Positions 7,490 to 15,565 of a stretch of DNA of 33,461 nt are shown piece after piece. How positions within the stretch are numbered: position 1 is the stretch's first letter; every line of letters begins with the position of its first letter. Under the pieces are notes generated by a model. It worked only from the letters and a program-made list of their open reading frames with translations, was not told the origin of the DNA and did no database searches. This DNA comes from Rheinheimera sp. A13L (GTDB lineage Bacteria; Pseudomonadota; Gammaproteobacteria; Enterobacterales; Alteromonadaceae). A program made the position numbers and the translations under genes. The DNA lies in the NCBI RefSeq assembly GCF_000217935.1, contig NZ_AFHI01000026.1, forward strand, positions 1 through 33,461. The letters run 5' to 3'.

Positions 7490-9067
7490 TTAAGCAGACC
7501 ATTCAGCAAGCAGCTTTTCAGTGAACGAAGACACTAGCGCATAAATAGTCAATTGCGGATTAGCGCCCAAGCTGGAGGGTAAAACAGAACCATCAAATAC
7601 AGACAAGTTTTCCAGCTGATGATGGCGGCCCTGCAGGTTTACTACCCCTTTGCCCGCATTGGCACTCATATTACAGCCGCCCATCACATGAGCCGATGCC
7701 AGAGTAGCACGGTATTTTTGCAGTGGCAGCGCTTTAATAGCCTCGCGGGCCTGAGCCCAGCTGGAATATAAAACAGCATCCTGATGAACAGGTAATACCG
7801 ACTTAGCACCAGCCGCAAACTGCAACTCGGCCATAGCCAGATAAGCATCCTGTACACCTTGCCACAGATAATCTGAAAGAGGGTAATCCAGCATGGGCTC
7901 GCCCTGATCAGACAACAACACAGTGCCACCCTGACTATCCGAATGAAAACCATCGCGCAATAGCGCAATAACCACCTGCAGCTGATTAAACTGCTGCATC
8001 AAAGCAGCGTGGGACTGTGCTAAGCCTGTTAACTTGGTTGCCATTAACACCGGATGCAGTGGCGGCACTTCCAGCTTAAAGCCCATCTGCCCGTTCGAAG
8101 GCCAGACAAACTGGTCGGAATAAATCGACTGGGGCGCGCCACTATGCCCGGCTATCACTTCGTCAAACAAAGCACCGGACATCACACTGGGGTGCAGGTA
8201 CGTATGTTTACCTAACCGACCTGAAGGATTAGGCACTTTGGAGCGCAGCAGCAAAGCAGGTGAACCTATAGCACCAGCGGCTACTATGTAATGTTTTGCT
8301 TTAAAGCACAGCTTTACTCTGAAATCAGGCTGAAAATGCGGGTCTACAGGCACAGCAACTAATGATTGTACTTGCCCATTCTGCCATTTCAGCTCACGGG
8401 CCGATACCCGGCTTATCAGCATAGCGCCTGCCTGCATAGCAGACGGAATAGTGCTGACCAACATGGATTGTTTAGCATTAATAGGGCAGCCCATACCACA
8501 ATAGCCCAGATTGGCGCAGCCGCTGACATTGCGGTTAATCACAGTGTATTGCCAGCCTAAAGCTTCACAGCCTTGTTTCAGCTTATCGTTATTGGCATTA
8601 GGTGGCACTGGCCATGGATGGATATTTAGCCGCTGTTCGGCCTGTTGAAAATAAGGCGCTAAATTGTCTGAGTTAAAATCAGAACCAAATTCAGCACGCC
8701 AGTACTCCAATGTTTTTTCCGGGGTGCGAATAGAAGTAGTCCAGTTGACCGTCGTAGAGCCACCTACAGTGCGGCCTTGCAATATACCTATGCTTTGATC
8801 CAGGGTTTTACGGCCAGCTCCATCCTGATACAAAGCAGGATAAGCCCAGCGCTCCTGCTGCTGAAAGTCTTTGCCTTCATATAAAGCGCCCATTTCCAGA
8901 ATAATCACTTTAAGGCCGGCTAAACTCAGCTGTTCAGCCGCCATAGCGCCACCGGCGCCAGAGCCTACTATCACCACGTCTGCTTCAAACTGCTTATCTG
9001 CAGTGAAAGTGGAAGCATCCAGATAAGACCAGCCAGTAGTCATACCATCGGCAATCAGATTTTTCAT
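7490..9067 (-). CDS. GMC-family FAD oxidoreductase (dehydrogenase large subunit)
   Basis: This 525-residue glucose-methanol-choline oxidoreductase oxidises an alcohol or sugar using FAD. It shows the dinucleotide-binding motif VVIVGSGAGGAMAAEQLS (about residues 31-48), the GMC block GRTVGGSTTVNW, a Cys-rich segment (CANLGYCGMGCPINAKQ) typical of membrane-linked GMC dehydrogenases, and the C-terminal HVMGGCNMS plus FDGSVLPSSLGANPQLT active-site region. It has no signal of its own. Its ATG overlaps the stop of the upstream Tat-signal subunit gene (ATGA), so the two likely form one complex exported by that partner, as in gluconate 2-dehydrogenase. The substrate cannot be read from the sequence. 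Confidence 0.88.
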   Translation of the reverse strand: MKNLIADGMTTGWSYLDASTFTADKQFEADVVIVGSGAGGAMAAEQLSLAGLKVIILEMGALYEGKDFQQQERWAYPALYQDGAGRKTLDQSIGILQGRTVGGSTTVNWTTSIRTPEKTLEYWRAEFGSDFNSDNLAPYFQQAEQRLNIHPWPVPPNANNDKLKQGCEALGWQYTVINRNVSGCANLGYCGMGCPINAKQSMLVSTIPSAMQAGAMLISRVSARELKWQNGQVQSLVAVPVDPHFQPDFRVKLCFKAKHYIVAAGAIGSPALLLRSKVPNPSGRLGKHTYLHPSVMSGALFDEVIAGHSGAPQSIYSDQFVWPSNGQMGFKLEVPPLHPVLMATKLTGLAQSHAALMQQFNQLQVVIALLRDGFHSDSQGGTVLLSDQGEPMLDYPLSDYLWQGVQDAYLAMAELQFAAGAKSVLPVHQDAVLYSSWAQAREAIKALPLQKYRATLASAHVMGGCNMSANAGKGVVNLQGRHHQLENLSVFDGSVLPSSLGANPQLTIYALVSSFTEKLLAEWSA

Positions 9068-9561
9068 GGATTAAACTCCGGCGCGCTATAACCCAAAGCC
9101 AACCAATGCTGAGGCTGCCCATAAAAGGCTCCGTAAATCAGTTCGCGCAAACCGCTAAACGCTTGTTGTAACAAAGAAAAATAACTGTCGCGCCAGCTTA
9201 CTAACAAATCCAGACGCTGCGACAGCGGCAAATCTGCCAGCTGCAACCACTGCCCTGTTAATGCCAGCAGCGCCAGATCCTGCTGCAGTAACTGAAACAA
9301 CTGATCGAGTTGTTGCTGCTGATGTTGAGGTAAATAGGCCAGAAAGTCTAAGACCGCATCCCGGCTTTGCTGCAACGACCACTGTTGCGAGACAGGATCT
9401 GCAGGTAGAGCCCCCATCAGCACAGCGGGTAATAACGCATCCAATACCAGAACAGCCGCATTGTCACTGCCTTGCAGACTTTGATACTGATATACTGCGT
9501 ACCCTGTGCTGGCAGCTACTGTCAGCGCAAGAGAGCGGAAAATAAACTGGCGTCTGTTCAT
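9064..9561 (-). CDS. Twin-arginine signal small subunit of GMC dehydrogenase
   Basis: The 165-residue protein begins MNRRQFIFRSLALTVAASTG, a twin-arginine signal (NRRQFIF), and so is expected in the periplasm. The rest is helical and Gln/Leu-rich. It resembles the small subunit (subunit 3 type) of gluconate 2-dehydrogenase-like enzymes, which carries the FAD subunit through Tat; this is inferred mainly from the signal, size and the four-base overlap with the GMC gene. An upstream in-frame extension of 21 residues is unlikely because it would bury the Tat signal. It is divergent from yheT. Confidence 0.75.
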   Translation of the reverse strand: MNRRQFIFRSLALTVAASTGYAVYQYQSLQGSDNAAVLVLDALLPAVLMGALPADPVSQQWSLQQSRDAVLDFLAYLPQHQQQQLDQLFQLLQQDLALLALTGQWLQLADLPLSQRLDLLVSWRDSYFSLLQQAFSGLRELIYGAFYGQPQHWLALGYSAPEFNP

Positions 9562-9612
9562 TGCTGTTGTGGTCCGGCCAGAGAAAGTGACTTTGATTGT
9601 TAAGTAGGACTG

Positions 9613-10626
9613 TTGATTTTGCAAGCCCCTGAAATTGTAAAACTTCCCCCGGCTTTTAAACCGGCATGGTGGTTACGTAACTGCCATCTGCAAACCATAG
9701 TGGCCAAATATCTGGCGCCTCGTCGCGCTTTGACGACAGAAACAGAAATGCTGGCATTACCGGATGGCGATCATATACAGCTGAACTGGACAGAAAACCC
9801 GGAGCAGGCGGCAGATAAGCCAATAGTGCTGGTGTTGCATGGTCTGGAAGGCAATATTCATAGCCACTATGCAGCTGGTATGTTGTACGCATTACAGCAA
9901 CAAGGCTTTATTGCGGTTTTAATGCATTTCCGCGGTTGTAATGGTGTCGCCAACCGACTGCCGCGAGCCTATCATTCAGGGGATACCGCAGATCTGGCCT
10001 ATTTGGTTGCTCAGCTTCAGCTGCGTTATCCGGGTCGTCAGCTGGCCGCTGTTGGCTTTTCTTTAGGCGGCAATGTGTTGGTGAAGTATTGTGGCGAACA
10101 GGGAGCTCAATGTGTTTTAAAGGCTGCTATAGCTGTATCTGCCCCCTTGGCCCTGGCTCCCAGTGCACAGCGTATCAATCAGGCTGGCAGTAAAGTCTAT
10201 CAGCGGTATCTGTTGGGCCGCTTAAAAGCCACTATGCTGCGTAAACTGGAAAGACATAAAGATTTTCCTTTGCCCGTCAGTAAAGCCCAAATTCTGGCGT
10301 TAAAAACCATCCGGGACTTTGATGATTTACTGACAGCACCCTTGCACGGTTTTCAGAATGCCGATGACTATTATCAAAAATCCAGTGGCAAAGCTTTTTT
10401 AAAACAAGTGCGTGTGCCTTTGTTACTGGTGCATGCCAAAGATGATCCATTTTTATCACCAGCTGTATTACCCAAAGCTGATGAAATGCCACCTTATGTG
10501 CAGTTGTTGTTATCCCGCCATGGTGGCCATGTTGGTTTTGTTACCGGCAATACACCTTTTAAAGCGGAGTATTATCTGGAGCAACAGCTGCCACCTTACC
10601 TTAGCCAATTTTTAGGAAACCACTGA
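9613..10626 (+). CDS. yheT: YheT family alpha/beta hydrolase
   Basis: This 337-residue cytoplasmic alpha/beta hydrolase belongs to the YheT/ABHD1-3 family. It has the N-terminal family motif WWLRNCHLQTI, an oxyanion region VLVLHGLEGNIHSHY, the block FRGCNGVANRLPRAYHSG, the nucleophile elbow GFSLGGN, an acid in HAKDDPFL and the catalytic His in RHGGHVGF. The substrate is not established. The start is probably the TTG at 9613 with AGGA just upstream, because no ATG precedes the conserved motif. Its TGA overlaps the yheU ATG (ATGA), as in the E. coli yheS-yheT-yheU arrangement, although here yheS is separated by the bacteriocin and GMC genes. Confidence 0.92.
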   Translation: MILQAPEIVKLPPAFKPAWWLRNCHLQTIVAKYLAPRRALTTETEMLALPDGDHIQLNWTENPEQAADKPIVLVLHGLEGNIHSHYAAGMLYALQQQGFIAVLMHFRGCNGVANRLPRAYHSGDTADLAYLVAQLQLRYPGRQLAAVGFSLGGNVLVKYCGEQGAQCVLKAAIAVSAPLALAPSAQRINQAGSKVYQRYLLGRLKATMLRKLERHKDFPLPVSKAQILALKTIRDFDDLLTAPLHGFQNADDYYQKSSGKAFLKQVRVPLLLVHAKDDPFLSPAVLPKADEMPPYVQLLLSRHGGHVGFVTGNTPFKAEYYLEQQLPPYLSQFLGNH

Positions 10627-10883
10627 TGTTACTGATCCCCTATCAGGAATTGTCCGCAGATACGCTCGATGGCCTGATCGAAGCTTTTGTATTACGTGAG
10701 GGCACTGAGTATGGTGAACAGGATATAAGCCTGAGCGATAAAGTGGCTCAGGTGAAACTTCAGCTTCAAGCCGACCAGCTGGTGATCTTGTATTCAGAGT
10801 TACACGAAAGTGTGGACATCATTACCAAACAGCAATGGCGACAACTGGTAAAACAAGGTGAGCTGGAGAATGGCGCCTTCTGA
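10626..10883 (+). CDS. yheU: YheU family (UPF0270) protein
   Basis: This 85-residue protein is the UPF0270/YheU type, function unknown. The family motifs IPYQELSADTLDGLIEAFVLREGT and YGEQDISLSDKV are clear. The start overlaps the yheT stop, so translation is coupled. The stop lies two bases from the stop of the convergent cysQ gene, with no terminator in between. Confidence 0.93.
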   Translation: MLLIPYQELSADTLDGLIEAFVLREGTEYGEQDISLSDKVAQVKLQLQADQLVILYSELHESVDIITKQQWRQLVKQGELENGAF

Positions 10884-10885
10884 AA

Positions 10886-11713
10886 TCAGCCTAAAGTCCG
10901 GGTTGCACTATGGGCCCGGATCAGTTCTGTCCATGGTACTTCAGAGCGGCCTATGACCATAAAGTCGGGATTGGATAAGGTTTCACGCTGGTTATAACTT
11001 AAAGGCGCAAACTGACTGTCCAGAATTTTGCCACCCGCTTCTTCAACTATCACATGCACAGCTGCCGTATCCCATTCGCCTGTTGGGCCTAAACGTAAGT
11101 AACAATCGGCGCCACCTTCAGCCACTAAACAGCTTTTCAGTGAACAGCTGCCTAAAGCAATAAATTCTGAACTGGCCGGAGTGTTGAGCAACTGATGAAT
11201 ATGCTCAATGGGTTGACGACGGCTGACTGCTATTTTAAGCACATCACCAGGTTGATGCTGATTGACCTGAATACGATTGATTAAATGTTGTTGCTGTTTA
11301 AAGGCGCCATTACCACGGGTAGCGTAATACCAGATTTTTTCTTTCGGCCAGTAAATAACCCCCAATACAGGCCAGCCATGTTCCACCAGCGCTATGCTGA
11401 CGGCAAAATCGCCACTGCGGGCAATAAACTCCTGGGTGCCATCCATAGGGTCAATCAGCCAATAGCGTGGCCAATCCTGGCGCTGGCGCAGCGGCAGTAA
11501 ATGCATTTCTTCAGAGACAACTGGAATTTCCGGAGCAAGTTCAGTTAAGGCATGCAAAATCAGCGCATTGGCAGCTAAATCAGCGCTGGTGACAGGACTT
11601 TCATCCGCTTTATTTTTGGATTCAAAGTCGCCACTCTGGTACATAGACCACAAGGTATCCCCAGCTGCACGAGCTGCGTCTTTGACTGGTTCTAATAACC
11701 TACTTAAAAACAT
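10886..11713 (-). CDS. cysQ: 3'(2'),5'-bisphosphate nucleotidase CysQ
   Basis: CysQ removes the 3' phosphate from PAP made during sulfate assimilation. This 275-residue protein has the lithium-sensitive phosphatase motifs: SPVTSADLAAN, the metal ligands VSEEM and WLIDPMDGTQEFI, and the C-terminal GEWDTAAVHVIVEEAGG. It is full length. Its start overlaps the end of nudE by 14 bases, giving the nudE-cysQ operon seen in other gammaproteobacteria. Confidence 0.94.
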   Translation of the reverse strand: MFLSRLLEPVKDAARAAGDTLWSMYQSGDFESKNKADESPVTSADLAANALILHALTELAPEIPVVSEEMHLLPLRQRQDWPRYWLIDPMDGTQEFIARSGDFAVSIALVEHGWPVLGVIYWPKEKIWYYATRGNGAFKQQQHLINRIQVNQHQPGDVLKIAVSRRQPIEHIHQLLNTPASSEFIALGSCSLKSCLVAEGGADCYLRLGPTGEWDTAAVHVIVEEAGGKILDSQFAPLSYNQRETLSNPDFMVIGRSEVPWTELIRAHSATRTLG

Positions 11714-12278
11714 CCTGATGCTTGTCCAGATAATCTCGGGCTAAAAACAAAGCCGCTACACTGCGGGCCTCAGTGAAATCGCTTTGATCTAACAACTCAA
11801 ACTGCTGTTGCCACTGCCAGGGCACAAGTTCCAAAGGTTCGGGCTCATCACCTGGCAGGCTGGATGCTGTTAAATCCAATGCCAATACAATATGCATTGT
11901 AGCACTAAAGTAACCTGGAGCTAAGGCAACGGTTTTTAACGGAATTAATCGAGCCGCTTTAAATCCTATTTCTTCCTGCAGTTCACGGTTGGCTGCTTCA
12001 GCTGCAGTTTCGCCCGGGTCAATAAGGCCTTTAGGGAAACCTAACTGGTAATCATGGGTACCGGCACAGTATTCACGGATCAGATAAAAATGCTGAGGAT
12101 CAGGGCAAGCCACCACCATCACGGCACCACGGCTACCGCCTTTCATTCGCTCGTAAGTACGTTTTTCGCCGTTGCTGAATTGCAGATCCAACTGTTCAAT
12201 TTTAAACAGCCGACTTTCAGCGACCAGTTTCTGCTCTAAAATTTGCGGTTTTTCTTTGTCGCTGTCGCGCTGCGCCAT
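11700..12278 (-). CDS. nudE: ADP compounds hydrolase NudE
   Basis: NudE is a Nudix hydrolase of ADP-ribose, Ap3A and NADH. The 192-residue protein has an intact Nudix box, GLIDPGETAAEAANRELQEE followed by IGF. The ATG at 12278 has AGAGG seven bases upstream, so I prefer it to the ATG at 12305, which would add nine residues without a good ribosome binding site. The order yrfG, nudE, cysQ near the gsp cluster is the ancestral one. Confidence 0.92.
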   Translation of the reverse strand: MAQRDSDKEKPQILEQKLVAESRLFKIEQLDLQFSNGEKRTYERMKGGSRGAVMVVACPDPQHFYLIREYCAGTHDYQLGFPKGLIDPGETAAEAANRELQEEIGFKAARLIPLKTVALAPGYFSATMHIVLALDLTASSLPGDEPEPLELVPWQWQQQFELLDQSDFTEARSVAALFLARDYLDKHQDVFK

Positions 12279-12339
12279 AAAACTGCCTCTGCTACAATGG
12301 GCCATCGTCTTACTATAAATGGATTAGCTGGAAAAACCT

Positions 12340-13029
12340 ATGCTGGACTGGAGACAAATTGATACCGTTTTGCTGGATATGGACGGTACTTTGCTGGATT
12401 TACACTTTGACAACTACTTCTGGCTGGAGCATTTACCAAAACGCTGGGCAGAACTCAGTGGCATTAGTCTGACAGACGCCAAACAGCAGCTTGAAGCACA
12501 GTACCATGAACTCAACGGTAAAATTGAGTGGTATTGCCTGGATTACTGGACCAAAAGACTGGCGCTGCCTATCACTGCATTAAAACGTGAAGTGATGGAT
12601 AAAATTCAGATGCGCGCCGATACACCGGCTTTTTTAACAGCGTTAAAAAACTCGGGCCGCCAAGTGATACTGGTGACCAATGCCCACCCGGATTCGTTGT
12701 CACTCAAAATAGAGCGCACTGAGCTTGCCAGCTACATAGACATACTGGTGTCGACTCATGAATTTGGTGTGACAAAAGAACAACAGGAGCTTTGGCAACA
12801 GCTGCAACAGCGTTTTGGTTTTGACCCTAAACGCACTTTATTTGTCGATGACAGCCTGCCTATTTTGCAGTCCGCTCAACGTTTTGGTATTGGCCATTTA
12901 TTGGCAGTCGCCAATCCTGACAGCCAGAAACCCAGCAGAGCTATCACTGAGTTTCCAGCTATAGAAGATTATTCGGTGTTACTGGCGGAGATTAGCGGTA
13001 CAGCTAGTTGCTCTGTAACTTCAGAGTAA
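12340..13029 (+). CDS. yrfG: GMP/IMP nucleotidase YrfG (HAD family)
   Basis: YrfG is a HAD-superfamily phosphatase acting on GMP and IMP. In its 229 residues the HAD motifs are in order: motif I LLDMDGTLLDL (nucleophile Asp), motif II VTNAHP, a Lys in the KIERTEL/TKEQQ region, and motif IV FVDDSLPIL. The stretch HFDNYFWLEHLP after motif I is characteristic of YrfG. Its last 26 bases overlap the convergent end of gspN. In relatives yrfG lies beside hslR, and here the gsp operon stands between yrfG and the hslR remnant. Confidence 0.92.
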   Translation: MLDWRQIDTVLLDMDGTLLDLHFDNYFWLEHLPKRWAELSGISLTDAKQQLEAQYHELNGKIEWYCLDYWTKRLALPITALKREVMDKIQMRADTPAFLTALKNSGRQVILVTNAHPDSLSLKIERTELASYIDILVSTHEFGVTKEQQELWQQLQQRFGFDPKRTLFVDDSLPILQSAQRFGIGHLLAVANPDSQKPSRAITEFPAIEDYSVLLAEISGTASCSVTSE

Positions 13030-13762
13030 AACGCCCTTCAGCGTCCGGCTGGCCAACAAACTGCATCGCCTGATGCACTTCTTTTGGCAAGCTGGCGTCT
13101 GGTTTCATAGTGCCGTTAAGCTGGTATTTCCCCTGCTCACCTATTAAAGCCGTGACATTCAGCGCCAACGGATTACCGGGTTCAGTCACCAGTTGCAACT
13201 GGCCTTGTTCACAACTTAAGTTGGCATCTATGGCTTTTAAATCGATCCAGCCCGATGGCGCCTGAAATTTTGCCTCGAGCCAGCTGGCTTTGCCTGCCAG
13301 TTGTTCACACCAGGGCTGCCCCATACTGAAATTCTGAATATTCAGCAACATATTGCCACTGGCCGCCACCTGAAATGGCAAACGTAATTTCAGTAAAGGC
13401 ACTATAGGCTCTACAGGTAAACGTAACTGACTTGATTGCAGTTCCAGACCGGAGAAACCATAAGACAACTGAGCTTTGGCATAAGGCAAAGTGGTTTGCC
13501 GGATTTGGCCTATATCCAAATTCAACGCCAGTTTTCCCATCAATAAAGACCAGGGCTTCAATTGCCAGCTAACCTGGGGTAACACATAGCCATTCAGCGA
13601 CACCGCCTGCACCTGACCTTGCCATAAAGTGCCGGTTACAGGGCCTAATTGCACTTGTGCAGGTAAAGAGATTAACTTTAACCACCAGGCAGCTGGTGCC
13701 AGCAGTACTAAAAACACCAGATAAAGGCCAATAGCAGCAGGTATTATTTTTTTATAATTCAT
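13004..13762 (-). CDS. gspN: Type II secretion protein GspN
   Basis: This 252-residue inner-membrane protein is the last gene of the type II secretion operon. A single N-terminal helix (IIPAAIGLYLVFLVLLAPAAWWL, about residues 6-28) anchors a periplasmic beta-rich domain with the family block GPVTGTLWQGQ. GspN is accessory and not essential in all systems. It starts one base after the gspM stop and overlaps the convergent yrfG end by 26 bases. Confidence 0.9.
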   Translation of the reverse strand: MNYKKIIPAAIGLYLVFLVLLAPAAWWLKLISLPAQVQLGPVTGTLWQGQVQAVSLNGYVLPQVSWQLKPWSLLMGKLALNLDIGQIRQTTLPYAKAQLSYGFSGLELQSSQLRLPVEPIVPLLKLRLPFQVAASGNMLLNIQNFSMGQPWCEQLAGKASWLEAKFQAPSGWIDLKAIDANLSCEQGQLQLVTEPGNPLALNVTALIGEQGKYQLNGTMKPDASLPKEVHQAMQFVGQPDAEGRFTLKLQSN

Positions 13763-14227
13763 TTACGACTCAACTAATAAACGACGAACACGTACCATGC
13801 CCGGGGCATCGGCCACTGCCAGATCCAGTTGCACTATGCTGACATTATGCTGGTACTGCAAAGCATGCAGCCAGGTCAACAGTTGATCAAAACTAATATC
13901 GTTCAGCATCACCTGCATCTGATCATTTTGTGGCTGCATCCGGCTGACCTGAATCTTATGAGTACGGGCACTGGAGCTAATTATATCAGTCAGACTACCC
14001 TGCACTTTGGTCTGTGTGGATACCACAGGAAAATTGCTGACCTGCAACAACTGCTGACTGACCTGTTGCAACTGCACTTGTTGACTTTGGTAACTGAGGT
14101 GTAACGGAGCCCACAGCAGCCAATAAAAAGCCGCCAGAGCTAAAGTGACACCAGCCCCCAGCACCAACTGTTGTTCACGTTTTTGTAGCGATAGCCACCA
14201 GCTTTGCAGTGGTTGCATACGGCTCAT
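13763..14227 (-). CDS. gspM: Type II secretion inner-membrane platform protein GspM
   Basis: GspM is a bitopic protein of the inner-membrane platform and partners GspL. In its 154 residues the pattern SWWLSLQKREQQLVLGAG precedes one transmembrane helix (LALAAFYWLLWAPL), and a periplasmic ferredoxin-like domain follows. The ATG overlaps the TGA of a 25-codon mini-ORF, with GGAGGT six bases upstream, so translation is probably coupled to the duplicated mini-ORF array instead of directly to gspL. Confidence 0.92.
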   Translation of the reverse strand: MSRMQPLQSWWLSLQKREQQLVLGAGVTLALAAFYWLLWAPLHLSYQSQQVQLQQVSQQLLQVSNFPVVSTQTKVQGSLTDIISSSARTHKIQVSRMQPQNDQMQVMLNDISFDQLLTWLHALQYQHNVSIVQLDLAVADAPGMVRVRRLLVES

Positions 14228-14301
14228 AGGTTACCTCCATGTGCCGCACCCTGAATGGCAGCCTGCGGCTGTGAAAATTGTCTATCCTGCCAATTTTTCA
14301 T
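14224..14301 (-). CDS. 25-codon mini-ORF, second copy, upstream of gspM
   Basis: The peptide begins MKNWQDRQFSQPQAAIQG and ends AAHGGNL. Its ATG overlaps the stop of the first copy (ATGA), it is preceded by GGAGGT, and its own TGA overlaps the gspM ATG. It differs from the first copy only near the C-terminus. It may be a coupling leader rather than a functional peptide; I recognise no homologue. Confidence 0.5.
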   Translation of the reverse strand: MKNWQDRQFSQPQAAIQGAAHGGNL

Positions 14302-14375
14302 AATGCACCTCCATGTGCATTACCCTGAATGGCAGCCTGCGGCTGTGAAAATTGTCTATCCTGCCAATTTTTCAT
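14233..14375. repeat. 74-bp-period tandem duplication between gspL and gspM
   Basis: Two 69-base copies lie at 14233-14301 and 14307-14375, differing at three adjacent positions (14245-14247 against 14319-14321). Each contains the small hairpin CAGCC-TGC-GGCTG. The period of 74 is not a multiple of three, yet the ATGA overlaps keep translation able to pass from unit to unit. Confidence 0.95.
14298..14375 (-). CDS. 25-codon mini-ORF, first copy, after gspL
   Basis: The peptide begins MKNWQDRQFSQPQAAIQG and ends NAHGGAL. Its ATG overlaps the gspL TGA (ATGA) and its own TGA overlaps the next mini-ORF's ATG. The ribosome binding site of the next ORF, GGAGGT, is encoded by its His-Gly-Gly codons. 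That all junctions of the duplicated unit keep the same overlap suggests the arrangement is translated. Confidence 0.5.
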   Translation of the reverse strand: MKNWQDRQFSQPQAAIQGNAHGGAL

Positions 14376-15565
14376 GCTTTCACCTTCATAGCTACAGTGC
14401 CCTGCACTTTGCCGCTGTCGTTACTTAAAGCCCCTTGTTTCACTTCAAAACCTTTTTGTTCCAGTCGGGTTTTTAAGTGATCAAAGCGTTGGAAGCTGTC
14501 CGCTTCAGCCTGAAAGCGCAATTCACTGTTTTTTTGGTCGTAGCGTAAGTTGTCTAAACGCATATTGGTGGTCGCAGCCAATTCCTGCTGCAATTCATTC
14601 AGTAAGCTGAATAAACTGGCGTCCTGACCACTGCCTGCGCCTTGTAACTTACGGGCCAGCTGACGGGAAATATCCCTGGTTGATTCAGCAGGGAAGCGAC
14701 TTTTATACAGAGTCACAAGCTCTGCTCTTTGTTGCTGCAGCAGTTGGCCTTGTTGCCACACCTGAGCACCTAAGACGAGCAGATACAAAGCTAAACAACT
14801 GGCACCCAGCACTATGGAGTTTTGCCATAATGACCAGACTTTATTCTGCGCTTTTTTCGGTGCGTACTGGCCCTGCAATAAACTAAAGCGTTGTTCTGGC
14901 AGTTGCTGCGCTAACAAAGCCAGCGGCAATTCAGGTTCAGCAGCCTGGACATTTTGCAGTATCTCCGCTGGCCATGGGCTGTAGCTGTAAATGAGTTCGA
15001 TGTTGGCCAGGCTTAAAAAGTCCGGCCACCAGTTCGGTTCAATACTGGATGCCTGCCATGGGCCCTGCCGTAATAACCACTGACCAGATAACTCAATAGC
15101 TGAAGCACCGTCCTGATGTTCTGGTAATAACAAGGCATCTGGCACTAACTGGATTGGCTGAAAACCAGCGACAACCAGTGAACCGACCCATTGTTCCAAT
15201 TGAGTTTTTTTACATAAAGCCACTTGTTGCCAGTATTCTTTACCACGCTGCTGGCATACACCCAAAGCCAGATACAGCTGCTCAATATCCTCTGCATGCT
15301 CTTCTTCGAGCATATAAGGCAAGGCCTGGATAATTTGCCGGTTGGGTTTGGCTGGTAATAACACTTCACTTAACACCACGTCAGCAGCAGGCACTAAAGC
15401 CACCACGGGACGACGGCCCAAACGTTCTGACAATGCTGCCAGTTCGTCGGCGGACGCCAACTGACCGCTGGCGATAATCTCTTTATTGATGGCGGACCAT
15501 ACCAACCAACTGATTGGCTGCTGTGGCTGACTGCCCAGTCTTATTATTAATTGTTCGTTCACCAC
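14372..15565 (-). CDS. gspL: Type II secretion inner-membrane platform protein GspL
   Basis: GspL links the ATPase GspE to the membrane platform. The 397-residue protein has a cytoplasmic actin-like domain (about residues 1-230, with VVALVPAADVVLSEVLLPAK and LPYMLEEEHAEDIEQLYLAL), one transmembrane helix near residue 255 (IVLGASCLALYLLVLGAQVW) and a periplasmic ferredoxin-like domain. The start overlaps the end of gspK. The stop overlaps a mini-ORF instead of gspM, which is unusual. Confidence 0.94.
   Translation of the reverse strand: MVNEQLIIRLGSQPQQPISWLVWSAINKEIIASGQLASADELAALSERLGRRPVVALVPAADVVLSEVLLPAKPNRQIIQALPYMLEEEHAEDIEQLYLALGVCQQRGKEYWQQVALCKKTQLEQWVGSLVVAGFQPIQLVPDALLLPEHQDGASAIELSGQWLLRQGPWQASSIEPNWWPDFLSLANIELIYSYSPWPAEILQNVQAAEPELPLALLAQQLPEQRFSLLQGQYAPKKAQNKVWSLWQNSIVLGASCLALYLLVLGAQVWQQGQLLQQQRAELVTLYKSRFPAESTRDISRQLARKLQGAGSGQDASLFSLLNELQQELAATTNMRLDNLRYDQKNSELRFQAEADSFQRFDHLKTRLEQKGFEVKQGALSNDSGKVQGTVAMKVKA

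Noticed and set aside
14233-14375. Repeats between gspL and gspM as a CRISPR-like array
   Set aside because: There are only two copies with a 5-base gap and no spacers of regular length; it is a simple tandem duplication.
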